Assembly (NCBI RefSeq): GCF_001905905.1
Contig: NZ_LIVT01000001.1
Location: 434,001 to 498,000, forward strand
Source: Streptomyces sp. CB02366
Lineage (GTDB): Bacteria; Actinomycetota; Actinomycetes; Streptomycetales; Streptomycetaceae
Length of the DNA: 64,000 nucleotides
Direction of reading: 5' to 3'
Shown: positions 42,765 through 52,623 of the stretch, in pieces
How the letters are laid out: each line of letters starts with the position of its first letter
How positions within the stretch are numbered: position 1 is the stretch's first letter
Notes under the pieces: model-generated
Told to the model about the DNA's origin: nothing
Databases searched by the model: none
What the model saw: the letters and a program-made list of their open reading frames with translations, nothing else
Translations under genes and position numbers: made by a program

Positions 42765-44301
42765 GGGCCGACTGCTCCTCGCACTCGCGGACCGGCTGTC
42801 CCTCGTCCTGACGGCCCGGTGGTCCCTCGTCCTCCCGGACCGGCTGTTCCTCGCCCTGACGGTCCGATCGCGCCGCGCCCTGACGGCTCGGCTGCGTCGC
42901 GTCCACGTGATCCGGCCCCTTCTCGTACGCGTCGGCGCGCGGGGCCACGGGGGGCGCGGGGGCGGCCCGGCGCGCCATCAGCAGCACCACGGCCAGGCAC
43001 GCGAGTCCGGTCGCCCACCCCCAGGCCGCGCCGAACCGGACGGCGTCGCCGAGCGCCACCCCCAGGTGGTCGGTGAGGGCCGTACCGTTCTCCCTGCGCG
43101 GCGCGAACCAACGCAGCAGCCGGCCGTCCACGAACGCGGCGACGACGGCGGCCAGCAGGGTCGCGTACCACCCCTTCATGACGAGCCCGAGGTACGCGGC
43201 GGGTCCGGCCGGGGCGGAGGCGGTGGTGGCGCCGGGTTCCGCCGGGGGCCTCCGCACGAGTCCCGCCGAGCGCGTGGCCACCGAGCGGAGCGCCAGCGCC
43301 AGGACCCCGAGGAAGACGGCGCAGACCACGAGGGTGACGGTCCAGCCGGCGACCATCTCCGTACGGAGCGGGCGCAGGCGCAGCGCGGGGTAGAGGACGC
43401 CGCTCCACTCGGCGACGAGGGGCGGCGGAGTGTAGGAGTTCCACAGGTCCGGGTCGAAGGTGATCGAGGCGTCCGGGGAACCCGGGGCTCCCTGGGACAG
43501 GTACCGCACCCGGACATGGCGAAGGACCGGCCCCCCGGCCACGGCCAGCAGCACGGCCGGAATGAGCCCGGCACACACCAAGTGCCGCCGCTCGCGGGCG
43601 GTGACGGCCCGCGGTACGACTTCCGCGGGGCCTTCCTGGACCTCTTTGGCCTCCTGCGGCTCCTGCGTCTCCTCACGGCCCGCGTGGTCCGCGTCGTGGC
43701 CCGTGCGGGCCTTTTCGCGACCTCGGCGGGCCCCCTCGGGGCCGTCCTCGCGGCTCTCGGCGTCCTCCATGGTTCCGAAGTGGTCCCGCAGAGGCGGCAG
43801 CGCGCGATACCTCCACACCAGGAACCAGGGGATCAACGGCACCCACAGGGTGAGCAGCGCGAACTGCGCCGCCGCTGCGGGCACTTCGCCGAGCTGGGCC
43901 CGCACGACCCACTCACCGTACGCGGGGAGGGCGGAGGCGGCGCCCGGGTCCAGGGCGGGGGTGATCAGCATGGCCGCGCCCGGGGCGAGCAGCAAGGCTC
44001 CGCCGAGGGCGACAACGGCCCTGACCCTCGGCCTGACGGTCGCACTCCCGCGGAACACGCCGTACATGAGGAGCCCGCTCACCACCAGGAAGAGGAGCTG
44101 CGGCACCCACCCCACGGCGTGCTCCGGGTCGCGCACCGCGAACCCGTCGAACGAGAGCCCGAGCAGCCGGACCTCTCCCACGGTCGTGCCGACCGGAAGG
44201 AAACCGGAGACCCACTCCTTCAACGGCTCGAACAGGAACAGCAGGATGGCCTGGTTCCACACCCCGTAGGCGGCCAGCGCCACGGACAGGCGGCGATTCA
44301 C
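42754..44301 (-). CDS. Hypothetical polytopic membrane protein with acidic repeat tail
   Basis: 515 residues. About eight TM helices are visible, beginning LSVALAAYGVWNQAILLFLF, with further ones near 65-85, 95-115, 145-165, 250-270, 330-350, 385-405 and 430-450. A charged cytoplasmic loop (about 175-235) is rich in Glu/Asp. The C-terminus has four 8-residue repeats (RQGEEQPV, REDEGPPG, RQDEGQPV, RECEEQSA; 24-bp units at about 42766-42861). Family unknown. It is the first gene of a two-gene operon with the single-pass protein and has no visible transporter motif. Confidence 0.75.
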   Translation of the reverse strand: MNRRLSVALAAYGVWNQAILLFLFEPLKEWVSGFLPVGTTVGEVRLLGLSFDGFAVRDPEHAVGWVPQLLFLVVSGLLMYGVFRGSATVRPRVRAVVALGGALLLAPGAAMLITPALDPGAASALPAYGEWVVRAQLGEVPAAAAQFALLTLWVPLIPWFLVWRYRALPPLRDHFGTMEDAESREDGPEGARRGREKARTGHDADHAGREETQEPQEAKEVQEGPAEVVPRAVTARERRHLVCAGLIPAVLLAVAGGPVLRHVRVRYLSQGAPGSPDASITFDPDLWNSYTPPPLVAEWSGVLYPALRLRPLRTEMVAGWTVTLVVCAVFLGVLALALRSVATRSAGLVRRPPAEPGATTASAPAGPAAYLGLVMKGWYATLLAAVVAAFVDGRLLRWFAPRRENGTALTDHLGVALGDAVRFGAAWGWATGLACLAVVLLMARRAAPAPPVAPRADAYEKGPDHVDATQPSRQGAARSDRQGEEQPVREDEGPPGRQDEGQPVRECEEQSAHGE

Positions 44302-44504
44302 GTTGTCTTCCCCCGAGTCGCCCGCGCCCTCATGTGAACTGCGGCGGTAAGTCTGCCGTACGGGCGCGACGGCACCAAGGACTTTACGCGGACGGAGCCG
44401 AGCCGGGAGCGCCGACGAGGATCGCCCCGGGGCCGGAACGCCGGGGGTTCACGCCGACCGGGGGCGAGAGAGGCGGAAAGCCGAGGGGTCTCCGCCGCCC
44501 CTCA

Positions 44505-45626
44505 TCAGCCTTCGGAGTCTCCGGCCGCGCGTCCCCGGCCCGGCATCCGGGTCTCACCGGCGGCCTCCGCCTCCGCCTTCGCGTCGCTCACCGCGACGGC
44601 GGCCTGCTTGGCGGCCTCGTCGGCCGCGGCGACGGCGTCCAGGGCGAGCGTGGAGTTCGGCTGGATCTCCGGGGCGTCCACGTGGTCCTTGTCCTCGCCG
44701 TCGAAGTCGTCGTCCGCGTCCTCGCGCCGGGCGCCCGGCGGCGGTCCCGTACCGCTCGCCCGGTCGCCGAACGCATGGGTGACGGTACGGATCGCCTCGG
44801 TCAGCTCGCCGGGGATCACCCAGAAGGTGTTGTTGTCGCTCTGGGCGAGGTGCGGGAGGGTCTCCAGGTACTTGTAGGCGAGGACCTTCGCGTCGGCGTT
44901 GTTGCGGTGGACGGACTGGAAGACCAGTTCCACGGCCTTGGACTCGCCGTCCGCGCGCAGGATCATGGCCTGCTGGGTGCCCTGGGCCTCCAGGATGTCC
45001 TTCTGCTTGGTGCCTTCGGCGGTGAGGATCTTGGCCTGCCGCTCACCCTCAGCGTGCAGGATGGCGGCGCGCTTGTCGCGCTCGGCCCGCATCTGCTTCT
45101 CCATCGCCTCCTTGATGGTGTTCGGCGGGTCGATGGCCTTGATCTCGACGCGGTTGACGCGGATGCCCCACTTGCCGGTGGCGTCGTCGAGGACGGCGCG
45201 GAGCCGGGCGTTGATCTCCTCGCGGGAGGTGAGCGTGCCCTCCAGGTCCATGGAGCCGATGACGTTGCGCAGGGTGGTCACGGTGAGCTGGTCGATGGCC
45301 TGCAGATAGTCGGCGACCTCGTAGGCGGCCGCCCGCGGGTCGGTTATCTGGTAGTAGAGGACGGTGTCGATGTTGACCACGAGGTTGTCCTCGGTGATCA
45401 CCGGTTTGGGGTCGGAGGAGTACACCTGTTCGCGCACGTCGAGCTTGGTGTTGATCCGGTCCGCCACCGGCAGGACGAAGTTCAGGCCGGGTTGCAGCGT
45501 GCGGCGGTAACGGCCGAACCGCTCGACGTTGTAGCGGCGGGCCTGCGGGACGATGCGGACGGTGGCGGCCACGAAAAAGACGACGACGATCGCCGCCACG
45601 AGGATCGGGATGACGACCGGATCCAT
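44505..45626 (-). CDS. SPFH/band-7 (stomatin, QmcA-like) membrane protein
   Basis: 373 residues. An N-terminal hydrophobic anchor (about 4-24, VVIPILVAAIVVVFFVAATV) is followed by an SPFH domain (about 25-185: RRYNVERFGRYRRTLQPGLN, VREQVYSSDPKPVITEDNL), a coiled coil (KRAAILHAEGERQAKILTAE) and a disordered acidic tail. Such proteins form large membrane-bound cages or scaffolds and are commonly paired with NfeD, here encoded immediately upstream. Its leader on the coding strand is an almost pure purine tract (45628-45694), which may influence translation. Confidence 0.9.
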   Translation of the reverse strand: MDPVVIPILVAAIVVVFFVAATVRIVPQARRYNVERFGRYRRTLQPGLNFVLPVADRINTKLDVREQVYSSDPKPVITEDNLVVNIDTVLYYQITDPRAAAYEVADYLQAIDQLTVTTLRNVIGSMDLEGTLTSREEINARLRAVLDDATGKWGIRVNRVEIKAIDPPNTIKEAMEKQMRAERDKRAAILHAEGERQAKILTAEGTKQKDILEAQGTQQAMILRADGESKAVELVFQSVHRNNADAKVLAYKYLETLPHLAQSDNNTFWVIPGELTEAIRTVTHAFGDRASGTGPPPGARREDADDDFDGEDKDHVDAPEIQPNSTLALDAVAAADEAAKQAAVAVSDAKAEAEAAGETRMPGRGRAAGDSEG

Positions 45627-45799
45627 ATCTCCTCACTTTCCTTCTTCCTTCGGCTTTCCTTCCTTCTCCTTTCCTTTTCCTTCTCCTTCTTCTCCGTCGC
45701 CGGGAGCGCTCCGTACACCGCGGGTGACAGACGGTCGGCCAGGACGTTCGGGCGGCCGGTTCGAGCCCCCGGTTCAGGCAGCCGGTTCAGGCGGCGGGG

Positions 45800-45864
45800 T
45801 CGTATGGCGGGCTCGTGTGGCAGTTTCGTGTGGCGGATTCATGTGGCGGGTTCGTGTGGTCAGG
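45800..45864. repeat. 13-bp tandem repeat x5 at the 3' end of the NfeD-like gene
   Basis: Units begin at 45800, 45813, 45826, 45839 and 45852 with consensus TCGTGTGGCGGGT. The last unit contains the NfeD stop codon. A second pair of 13-bp units (CCGGTTCAGGCAG, 45769 and 45782) adjoins it. Confidence 0.8.
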
Positions 45865-46297
45865 GAAGCAGCTCGCGGGGGTACACCACAGCGGTCGCGC
45901 CGTCGATCTCCATGACGTCCACCAGGGCGCCCACGGGGATCACGTGACTCTCGTCGAAGGCGCGGGCGGACCACTCCTCGCCGGAGAGCTTGATCAGTCC
46001 GTGGGTCGCGGTGACCTCCCGCACGACTTCGGCCCGCTTGCCGATCAGGGCGTCGCTGCCCTCGACGGTCAGGGGCGCCTGGGCCATCTGCCGCAGGGCG
46101 ACGGGCCGGACGAGGGCGAGCCCCGCCACCCCCGTCAGTCCGAACGCCAGGAGCTGCCCGAACAGTCCGACGCCGACTCCGGCCACCACGGCAGCCACCA
46201 GCGCGGCGCCGGCCAGCAGCCCGAAGACCAGCGTGAGGGTGAAGAACTCCGCAGCACCGAGCGCCGCGGCGGCGAGCAGCCAGGCGAACCACGGCAT
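45860..46297 (-). CDS. NfeD-like membrane protein
   Basis: 145 residues. Two or three TM helices at the N-terminus (about 3-75, LLAAAALGAAEFFTLTLVFG) are followed by an OB-fold NfeD domain (about 85-143: LIGKRAEVVREVTATHGLIK, EEWSARAFDESHVIPVGALV, ATAVVYPRELLP). The short form lacks the ClpP-like protease domain. NfeD proteins accompany SPFH-family scaffolds, matching the QmcA-like gene 233 bp downstream in the same direction. GGAGG lies 8 bases before the ATG at 46297. Its stop codon lies inside a 13-bp tandem array. Confidence 0.87.
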   Translation of the reverse strand: MPWFAWLLAAAALGAAEFFTLTLVFGLLAGAALVAAVVAGVGVGLFGQLLAFGLTGVAGLALVRPVALRQMAQAPLTVEGSDALIGKRAEVVREVTATHGLIKLSGEEWSARAFDESHVIPVGALVDVMEIDGATAVVYPRELLP

Positions 46298-46664
46298 CGC
46301 ATCAGCCTCCCCAGGGGGATCTATACCGTTTTGTACCCTTTGTTCGCGGATCGAACCCGTCCGCGCCCGCCCGATTCCCGCCGACCCCGCCCCTGAAGCA
46401 GGACCGACACGGACGCCGCACCGAGGCACTGAACCCGCGAGGCCTCGGGCACGGCGGTCCCGACGCCCGCGAGGGGGGGAAAGCCGGAAAGTCGGAACAG
46501 CCACCGCACCGGCTCTCCGCAGAGGAGGAGCCGAGCCCGTTCACCGCGGAAGAGCGGGCCGCCCCCGCCGCCGGACGGGCCGGGGACGGCGCGTCGGCGG
46601 AGCAAGCGAGGAACCCGGCGCCGGGGCCGGGCGCCCTGTCCCGGCCCACGTCGCGGAACACGGG

Positions 46665-46705
46665 GCTCGGCCCGGTGCTCGGCCCGGTGCTCGGCCCGGT
46701 GCTCG
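46665..46705. repeat. 12-bp tandem repeat, 3.4 copies
   Basis: GCTCGGCCCGGT repeated exactly at 46665, 46677 and 46689, then GCTCG. It lies just beyond the terminator of the minus-strand beta-propeller gene. Confidence 0.85.
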
Positions 46706-46708
46706 CGT

Positions 46709-46746
46709 GAGGGGGCGCAGAGGGCTTCGCGCCCCCTGCGCCCCTC
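46709..46746 (-). terminator. Hairpin after the beta-propeller gene
   Basis: GAGGGGGCGCAG and CTGCGCCCCTC pair with one bulged G, and inner bases extend the stem (GGGC/GCCC type) around CTTCG. It starts 11 bp beyond the stop codon. Confidence 0.65.
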
Positions 46747-46756
46747 AGGACGGAAG

Positions 46757-48061
46757 TTAGCTCGTGGGGCTGGACCAGTCGGCGGGGATCCGGGCGAGCC
46801 GGACCCGTTGGGGGTGGTCCCCCACGGGCACGGAGGCGACCTTCTCCCCGGTGGCGAAGTCGATGGCGGTGACCCGGTCGGCGCCGCTCTCGGAGATCAC
46901 GCAGGCGCGGCCGTCGCCGCTGACGGTGGCCCAGTAGGGCTTGGACGCGGTGACGAGCGGGCCTTCCCGAAGACTGTCGCGGTCGACGATGGTGGCGTAG
47001 TCGTCCATCGTGCCCGCGATGCACAGCTTGCTGCCGTCAGGGCTCATGGACATGCCGTGATGGCGCGAGTCGTTGACGTAGGTGGTGCGGTCGTCGCTGG
47101 TCGCCGGGTTCTTGGGCAGGGTCCTGACCCGGGTGATCCTGTCGGTGGCGACGTCGTACTCCAGGAAGCCGTTGAAGTAGGAGACCTGGAAGTACAGCTT
47201 GGAGAAGTCGGGGCCGAACACCGCCGGGCGGACGGAGTTGGACAGGTCCTTGCGCCCGAAGGCGTCCAGGCGCTCGCGCATGTCGATCGTCCGCACGACC
47301 TCGAACGTGCTCGCATCGGTGACGGTGATACGCCGGTCACCCTTGGTCCAGTCCAGCCACGGGGCGTCGAGAGCGGTCTCGACGTTGCCGATGGACATGT
47401 TCCAGATGTACTTGCCGCCTTCGGTCCAGATGTTCTCGTGCGGCTTGTCGCCGGTGCTGAATCTGCCCAACTGGCTTCCGGTGTTGATGTCGAGGACGTG
47501 CACGGTGTTGCCGAGCGAGGCCGAGACCGCGACCTTCGTGCCGTCCGGGGAGACGGCCATGTGGTCGGAGCGGTAACCCGAGACCGCGAACCGCCAGTTG
47601 ACCTTCCCGGTGGTCAGGTCGATGGATACGACGTCGCCGAAGCTGGGCCGTGAGGCGACGACGGAACGGCCGTCGGGGGTGGAGTAGAGGTCGTCGACGA
47701 GCTGGTCGTGCCCCTCGCCCGCGGTCGCCCGGATCCCCAGGTAGACGGCCAGGTTGACCGGGTTCGTGTAGATGCGGGCAAGCCGCTCGACCTTGTCCGG
47801 AACGATGTTGATCCGGCCGATCCTGCCGAAGTCGCCGCCGGGCTTGATGACGTCGGCGGTGCCCTCCCAGTTGTTGCCGACGAACATCACCTCCCGCAGG
47901 GCGGGGGCGGAGGCGGGGGCGGCTTGGGCGGAGCCGACCGAGAGGGGCACGAGGGCGCCGGCCGCGAGAACGGCGGCCGCGGCCATGTGCCGCAGATGGC
48001 GGAGGCGGCGACGACCTCCACGTACGGGGATCGCCCGAGCACGGCTGCTCACAGAAGGCAT
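46757..48061 (-). CDS. Secreted YncE-like beta-propeller protein
   Basis: 434 residues. A twin-basic signal peptide (about 1-47, GGRRRLRHLRHMAAAAVLAA) precedes WD40/YVTN-type blades: LYSTPDGRSVVASRPSFGDV, MAVSPDGTKVAVSASLGNTV, HHGMSMSPDGSKLCIAGTMD, then PYWATVSGDGRACVIS. The SPDG turns recur once per blade. Such proteins are quinoprotein-like or lactonase-like binding propellers outside the cell; no catalytic set can be assigned. GGAGGAGA precedes the ATG. It is divergent from a TetR regulator across about 300 bp, so that regulator is the obvious candidate for its control. Confidence 0.83.
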   Translation of the reverse strand: MPSVSSRARAIPVRGGRRRLRHLRHMAAAAVLAAGALVPLSVGSAQAAPASAPALREVMFVGNNWEGTADVIKPGGDFGRIGRINIVPDKVERLARIYTNPVNLAVYLGIRATAGEGHDQLVDDLYSTPDGRSVVASRPSFGDVVSIDLTTGKVNWRFAVSGYRSDHMAVSPDGTKVAVSASLGNTVHVLDINTGSQLGRFSTGDKPHENIWTEGGKYIWNMSIGNVETALDAPWLDWTKGDRRITVTDASTFEVVRTIDMRERLDAFGRKDLSNSVRPAVFGPDFSKLYFQVSYFNGFLEYDVATDRITRVRTLPKNPATSDDRTTYVNDSRHHGMSMSPDGSKLCIAGTMDDYATIVDRDSLREGPLVTASKPYWATVSGDGRACVISESGADRVTAIDFATGEKVASVPVGDHPQRVRLARIPADWSSPTS

Positions 48062-48360
48062 GCGGGTATCTCCTCCAGGCGGGTGCGCACAGGGGCGCAC
48101 GATACGGAGAGATCCAGTTCCAGGGCGGCGCCCTGTCCAGCGGGGCACGAAGGCGCAAGGCGCGCGGAGAGCCTGCGGCCCCGGCGGGGCGGTGAGGGGG
48201 GGCGATGCAGGACGAGTCCAGGCTCCACACGGCCTCGTGAGCCGCGTGCGAACCCCTCCCTGAATCTGAACATCACGATTTTCGAACTGAGTTACTGGAT
48301 GGTAGGGAGGGGGCGGTCTCCACCGCAAGACCGGTGCGGGAAGATTCTCCGTATCGACCG

Positions 48361-49017
48361 ATGGGGGCACACGTGAGCGGCAGGATCGCTCCGGCGGCAG
48401 GCCGGTACGGGGGCAGGGACGCCGGCGAGCGGCGGGCCGAACGCCATCAGCGCTTCCTGGAGGCGGGCCTGGAGATGTTCGGTGCGCGCCCCGGCTACCG
48501 CGGCACCAAGATCGCCGACCTCTGCAAGGCCGCCGGACTGTCGTCCCGTCAGTTCTACGAAGAGTTCCGCACCCTGGAAGACCTGCTGGCCGAACTGCAC
48601 CTGTACGTCAACGACATCGCCGAACAGGCCGTCCTCGACATCCTGCCCGCCATCCAGGACGAGCCTCCGCGCAAGCGGCTCATGCTGATGCTCCGCGCCT
48701 ACATCACGGGCGCCGCGTCCGACCCCCGCCACGCCCGCATCGCCTACGTCGAGATCGTCGGCGTCAGCCCCCGCCTGGACCGCCAGCGCCTTGAGCGCCG
48801 CGCGGTCTGGATCGACCTCCTCGGCCGGCAGATCGACGAGGCCCTCGAACGGGGCGAACTCGTCCCCGACGACTACCGCATCGCCCGCGCCGCCTTCATC
48901 GGCGCCGTCAACGGCCTGATGCACGACTGGGTCGTCGGCTGGGTCGACGCGAGCGTCGAGGAGATCGCCGACGAACTCATCAAGATCGCCATGGGACGTT
49001 TCCGGATCGCCGACTGA
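48361..49017 (+). CDS. TetR/AcrR-family regulator
   Basis: 218 residues. An N-terminal TetR helix-turn-helix (about 25-72: RHQRFLEAGLEMFGARPGYR, GTKIADLCKAAGLSSRQFYE) is followed by a helical ligand domain of about 140 residues (ILPAIQDEPPRKRLMLMLRA, GAVNGLMHDWVVGWVDASVE). It is divergent from the beta-propeller gene, the usual layout for a local repressor. ATG 48361 gives MGAHVSGR; GTG 48373 with a GGGGG run upstream is an alternative. In the divergent region CGAACTGAGTTACTGGATGG is the AT-richer core likely to hold the promoter. Confidence 0.85.
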   Translation: MGAHVSGRIAPAAGRYGGRDAGERRAERHQRFLEAGLEMFGARPGYRGTKIADLCKAAGLSSRQFYEEFRTLEDLLAELHLYVNDIAEQAVLDILPAIQDEPPRKRLMLMLRAYITGAASDPRHARIAYVEIVGVSPRLDRQRLERRAVWIDLLGRQIDEALERGELVPDDYRIARAAFIGAVNGLMHDWVVGWVDASVEEIADELIKIAMGRFRIAD

Positions 49018-49426
49018 TCCGATCCCGCAGCCCCCGGAGTGGGAGCGGGGGCGGACGAGGCGTTACCCGGGTGCGGACAAGACGTCGGGGCCGGCAGGCG
49101 CTACGGCGAAGGCGGCGGGCGCTTCGGCGAGGGCGATGCGAAGGCCGTCCACCGCGAGGCAGCCCAGGCCGAGCCCGTCGACGAGCCCTCGATCAGTGGT
49201 ACGCCGCGGTCGGCTTCGCGTACGCCGACGGCCCTCGAGGGAGGGGGCGGCGACGCGGTCGCAGGCGGCGCAGCAGCGGGCCACCGCGGCGCGCAGGCCC
49301 TCGCCGCGGGGGCATGAAGGCACAAGTTCCAGCCCCCCGCATCGGACAGCACGGCGTCCGAAACCCAGCACGGTGGCGCGTCGCCCAGCTCATCCGGCAC
49401 GGCACAACCCGCCACCCGGAGCAGAT
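49018..49426. other. Gene-free stretch, possibly decayed coding DNA
   Basis: About 410 bp between the TetR gene and the toxin-antitoxin module. Several short frames run through it on both strands, but none has a start with a ribosome-binding site, a recognisable family or a consistent codon bias. The minus-strand stretch LVDGLGLGCLAVDGLRIALA reads protein-like, so it could be a decayed gene. Confidence 0.3.
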
Positions 49427-49436
49427 TGTGTACACA
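49427..49436. promoter_or_regulatory. TGTGTACACA palindrome, YefM-type operator
   Basis: A perfect 10-bp palindrome with a TGTACA core, 25 bp before the antitoxin ATG. YefM/Phd antitoxins repress their own operons at palindromes with this core. Confidence 0.65.
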
Positions 49437-49461
49437 TGGCACACTCGGTACGCTTGAGCGC

Positions 49462-49731
49462 ATGACGCAGCCGCTGCCCATAGAGTCCATCCGCGACGTG
49501 CGCGCCCACCTGGCGGAAGTGGTGGAACGCGCGGACCGCGACGACGTACCCACGGTCATCACGCGCCGGGGCAAGGAAGTCGCCGCCGTCGTCTCCATCG
49601 AGGTGCTGCGTAAGTACCAGGAGTGGGAAGAGCGCGAGATCAACCGGATCATCGATGAGCGCATGGCCAACCCTGCGCCCGGCATCCCGATCGAGGACCT
49701 CATGAGGGAGACGTTGACGCGAGGTGAGTGA
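49462..49731 (+). CDS. Type II antitoxin, Phd/YefM family
   Basis: 89 residues. The N-terminal DNA-binding half is typical (PIESIRDVRAHLAEVVERAD, PTVITRRGKEVAAVVSIEVL), and the C-terminal half, which wraps the toxin, is an acidic helix (EWEEREINRIIDERM). It should neutralise the overlapping RelE/ParE-type toxin and repress the operon through the TGTACA palindrome upstream. The ATG at 49462 is chosen because the family N-terminus begins there. It overlaps the toxin gene by 8 bp. Confidence 0.9.
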   Translation: MTQPLPIESIRDVRAHLAEVVERADRDDVPTVITRRGKEVAAVVSIEVLRKYQEWEEREINRIIDERMANPAPGIPIEDLMRETLTRGE

Positions 49732-49987
49732 GTACCGAACGGTCTTCCGACCTGAGGCGCAGGCCGAGCTTCGGAAGATCCCTCGCGACATGGCGCTGCG
49801 CATCCTGGCCAAGCTGACCGAGCTGGAGACCGACCCTCTCGGCTTCAACACCACCGCACTCGTGTCCCAGCCCGATCGACGCCGCCTGCGCGTCGGCGAC
49901 TACCGCGTCGTCTACACCCTCGACAACGGAGAGCTGGTGGTCTGGGTCGTTCATGTCGGACACCGGTCCACCGTTTACGAGACCTGA
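49724..49987 (+). CDS. Type II toxin, RelE/ParE family
   Basis: 87 residues: YRTVFRPEAQAELRKIPRDM, then LRVGDYRVVYTLDNGELVVW and a closing VGHRSTVY. The basic-residue set of RelE mRNA interferases (Lys/Arg in LRKI, RRRLRVGDYR and the terminal H-R-xx-Y) is present, so ribosome-dependent mRNA cleavage is likely, though ParE-type gyrase inhibition cannot be excluded. GTG 49724 overlaps the antitoxin gene, so translation is coupled. A strong 15-bp hairpin separates it from ychF. Confidence 0.9.
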   Translation: MSEYRTVFRPEAQAELRKIPRDMALRILAKLTELETDPLGFNTTALVSQPDRRRLRVGDYRVVYTLDNGELVVWVVHVGHRSTVYET

Positions 49988-50040
49988 TCGCCGCTGACCC
50001 CACGTCAGAATATCCAGCACCTATCCAGCACGGTGACGGC

Positions 50041-50074
50041 GAAGGGGTCGGACTCGACAGAGTCCGACCCCTTC
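50041..50074. terminator. Bidirectional 15-bp hairpin between toxin and ychF
   Basis: GAAGGGGTCGGACTC and GAGTCCGACCCCTTC form a perfect stem around GACA between two convergent genes. Confidence 0.82.
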
Positions 50075-50121
50075 CGACCTGCATGTTTGCCACGTCAGCG
50101 ACGTGGGGTTATTTCATCCGC

Positions 50122-51210
<1,089 letters not shown>

Positions 51211-51606
51211 TTTGGCGACTTCCTGGAGTGAGGAGGGGGTCAGGGGCGTCCGGGTCCGGCCCGGCTGTTCCGGCCGGTCCGGCAGGGCCCCGGAGTGGAC
51301 CGATTCTCCAGTTTACGGGCCGGCCCCGCCAGGCCGGGACGGGGCGGTTCGCGGTGCTGGTCCACCGGACCCGGGGAGGCCGGTGGTGCGGATCGCGTCA
51401 CCGGCCCCGGGCGGTTGCTTTCGGCATGCGTGCCGTGCGGTCCGTGCCACCTCTTCCCCGGTCCGGGCCGCCCTCCCTTTCCGGCCGTGCACGTTCCGGC
51501 CGGGCACGGCTACTTTCGGCCGTGTGACATCGAACGCAACCCCAAGGTCCGCCAAAGCGCGTGTCCAACGCCTGCTTCCCCGCCTCCCGCGACCTACGTT
51601 GGACGG
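51211..51606. other. Divergent spacer between ychF and the DUF6542 gene
   Basis: 396 bp containing the promoters of two divergent genes. TACGTT (51591-51596) could be a -10 for the plus-strand gene, leaving almost no leader. No repeat or gene seen. Confidence 0.35.
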
Positions 51607-52290
51607 GTGGAGCAGCCCAGGACACGTCCCCCGCAGAGCAGGCAGACCCCGCAGCCCGCGCCCGTACCGCCTTCGCCGGATGTTTCCCCCGGCGAGAGTT
51701 CCGCCGTGTACCGGGTACGGGTGCGCAGCGCGCCTCCCGTGGTGCTCGCGCTGCGGCGGTTCCCCAACCCCCGGCTGACCGGGATCGGGGCCGGGCTCTT
51801 CGCTTCCCTCGCCATGTTCGTGCTCGCCTGCCTGGACCGCCTGCTGTTCGACAGCTCCGAGCTGGTCTACGGGCTGCTCTTCCTCCCCGTCAGCGCGCTG
51901 ACCGCCCTCTGGGTCCGCCCCGCCGACCTGGTCACCGCGCCGATCAGCGTGCCGATCGCCTTCGCCGTGGGCGTGTTCCCGATCTCCGGGGGCTCGGACG
52001 GTTTCGGCGGACAGGTCATGGGGCTGGTCACCGCCCTCGCCGTGCACGCCGGCTGGCTGTACGGCGGCACGCTCGTCGCGGGGCTCATCACCTCCGTACG
52101 CAAGGTGCGCCTGATGCGGGCCCGGCGGCAGTACGCAGCGGCCCAGGAACGCGGCTCCGGCATTCAGGAGCGGACGCCCCGGACGGCCGCCGCCCGAGCC
52201 GCGGGGTCTGCGGCGCCCCCCAAGGAGGACGTCACGCCCGAGCGGGCCGGAGCCGGGGCGGTCGCCGCGCGCCGGCCCCAGCGGCCCTGA
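51607..52290 (+). CDS. DUF6542-type integral membrane protein
   Basis: 227 residues. A Pro/Arg-rich N-terminal tail (about 1-50) is followed by four TM helices (about 63-85 LTGIGAGLFASLAMFVLACL, 90-108, 115-135 APISVPIAFAVGVFP, 140-165) and a basic/Ala-rich tail. The segment FPNPRLTGIGAGLF matches the DUF6542 family of streptomycetes, whose role is unknown. It always sits beside ychF and ppgK in the related core order I recall. GTG 51607 has no ribosome-binding site; transcription may start at the codon itself. Confidence 0.78.
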   Translation: MEQPRTRPPQSRQTPQPAPVPPSPDVSPGESSAVYRVRVRSAPPVVLALRRFPNPRLTGIGAGLFASLAMFVLACLDRLLFDSSELVYGLLFLPVSALTALWVRPADLVTAPISVPIAFAVGVFPISGGSDGFGGQVMGLVTALAVHAGWLYGGTLVAGLITSVRKVRLMRARRQYAAAQERGSGIQERTPRTAAARAAGSAAPPKEDVTPERAGAGAVAARRPQRP

Positions 52291-52451
52291 GGTCCGTGGC
52301 GGGCGACCCGGCGGGCTGTGCCGGTGTCGCCTTCAGGGCCGTGGACCGTGCCGGCCCCGAGCCGGGCGCCGTGGACCGTCTCCGCCCCGGGCCGGGAGAT
52401 ACGGGTCGCGTCGGCCCGGGGCGGGCGCCATGGGCCGTGCCCGCCCCGGGC

Positions 52452-52567
52452 CGAAAACGTGGGTCGCGTCAGCCCCGGCCGGGAGACGTGGGTCGCGTCA
52501 GCCCCGGCCGGGAGACGTGGGTCGCGTCAGCCCCGGCCGGGAGACGTGGGTCGCGTCGGCCCGGGCC
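52452..52567. repeat. 29-bp tandem repeat, 3-4 copies
   Basis: Copies begin at 52452 (diverged), 52481, 52510 and 52539; the unit opens GGGAGACGTGGGTCGCGTCA and closes GCCCCGGCC. Its period of 29 is not a multiple of three, so it does not encode a repeat protein. It occupies the spacer between the convergent DUF6542 and ppgK genes; more diverged, related GGGCC-rich sequence lies at 52330-52440. Confidence 0.85.
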
Positions 52568-52623
52568 GGGAGGTGCGGGCGGGCCGTGCCCGCCCCCGGT
52601 GCTCAAGGGCGGGCAGACCTCCT

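Larger units (their letters stand above)
46298..46756. other. Gene-free spacer upstream of the NfeD-like gene
   Basis: 459 bp. It holds the expected promoter region of the NfeD/SPFH genes (AT-richer at 46318-46345, GTTTTGTACCCTTTG), a 12-bp tandem repeat and the terminator of the beta-propeller gene, both annotated separately. No credible gene was seen. Confidence 0.45.

Noticed and set aside
46298..46605. Small minus-strand gene upstream of the NfeD-like gene
   Set aside because: No ribosome-binding site, no family resemblance and no codon bias; the region is better explained as promoter plus repeats.
49039..49371. Gene between the TetR regulator and the antitoxin
   Set aside because: Competing frames on both strands, none with a start signal or family; kept only as possibly decayed DNA.
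52452..52567. CRISPR-like regular repeat spacing
   Set aside because: The copies are directly contiguous with no unique spacers, and no cas gene is near; it is a simple tandem repeat.
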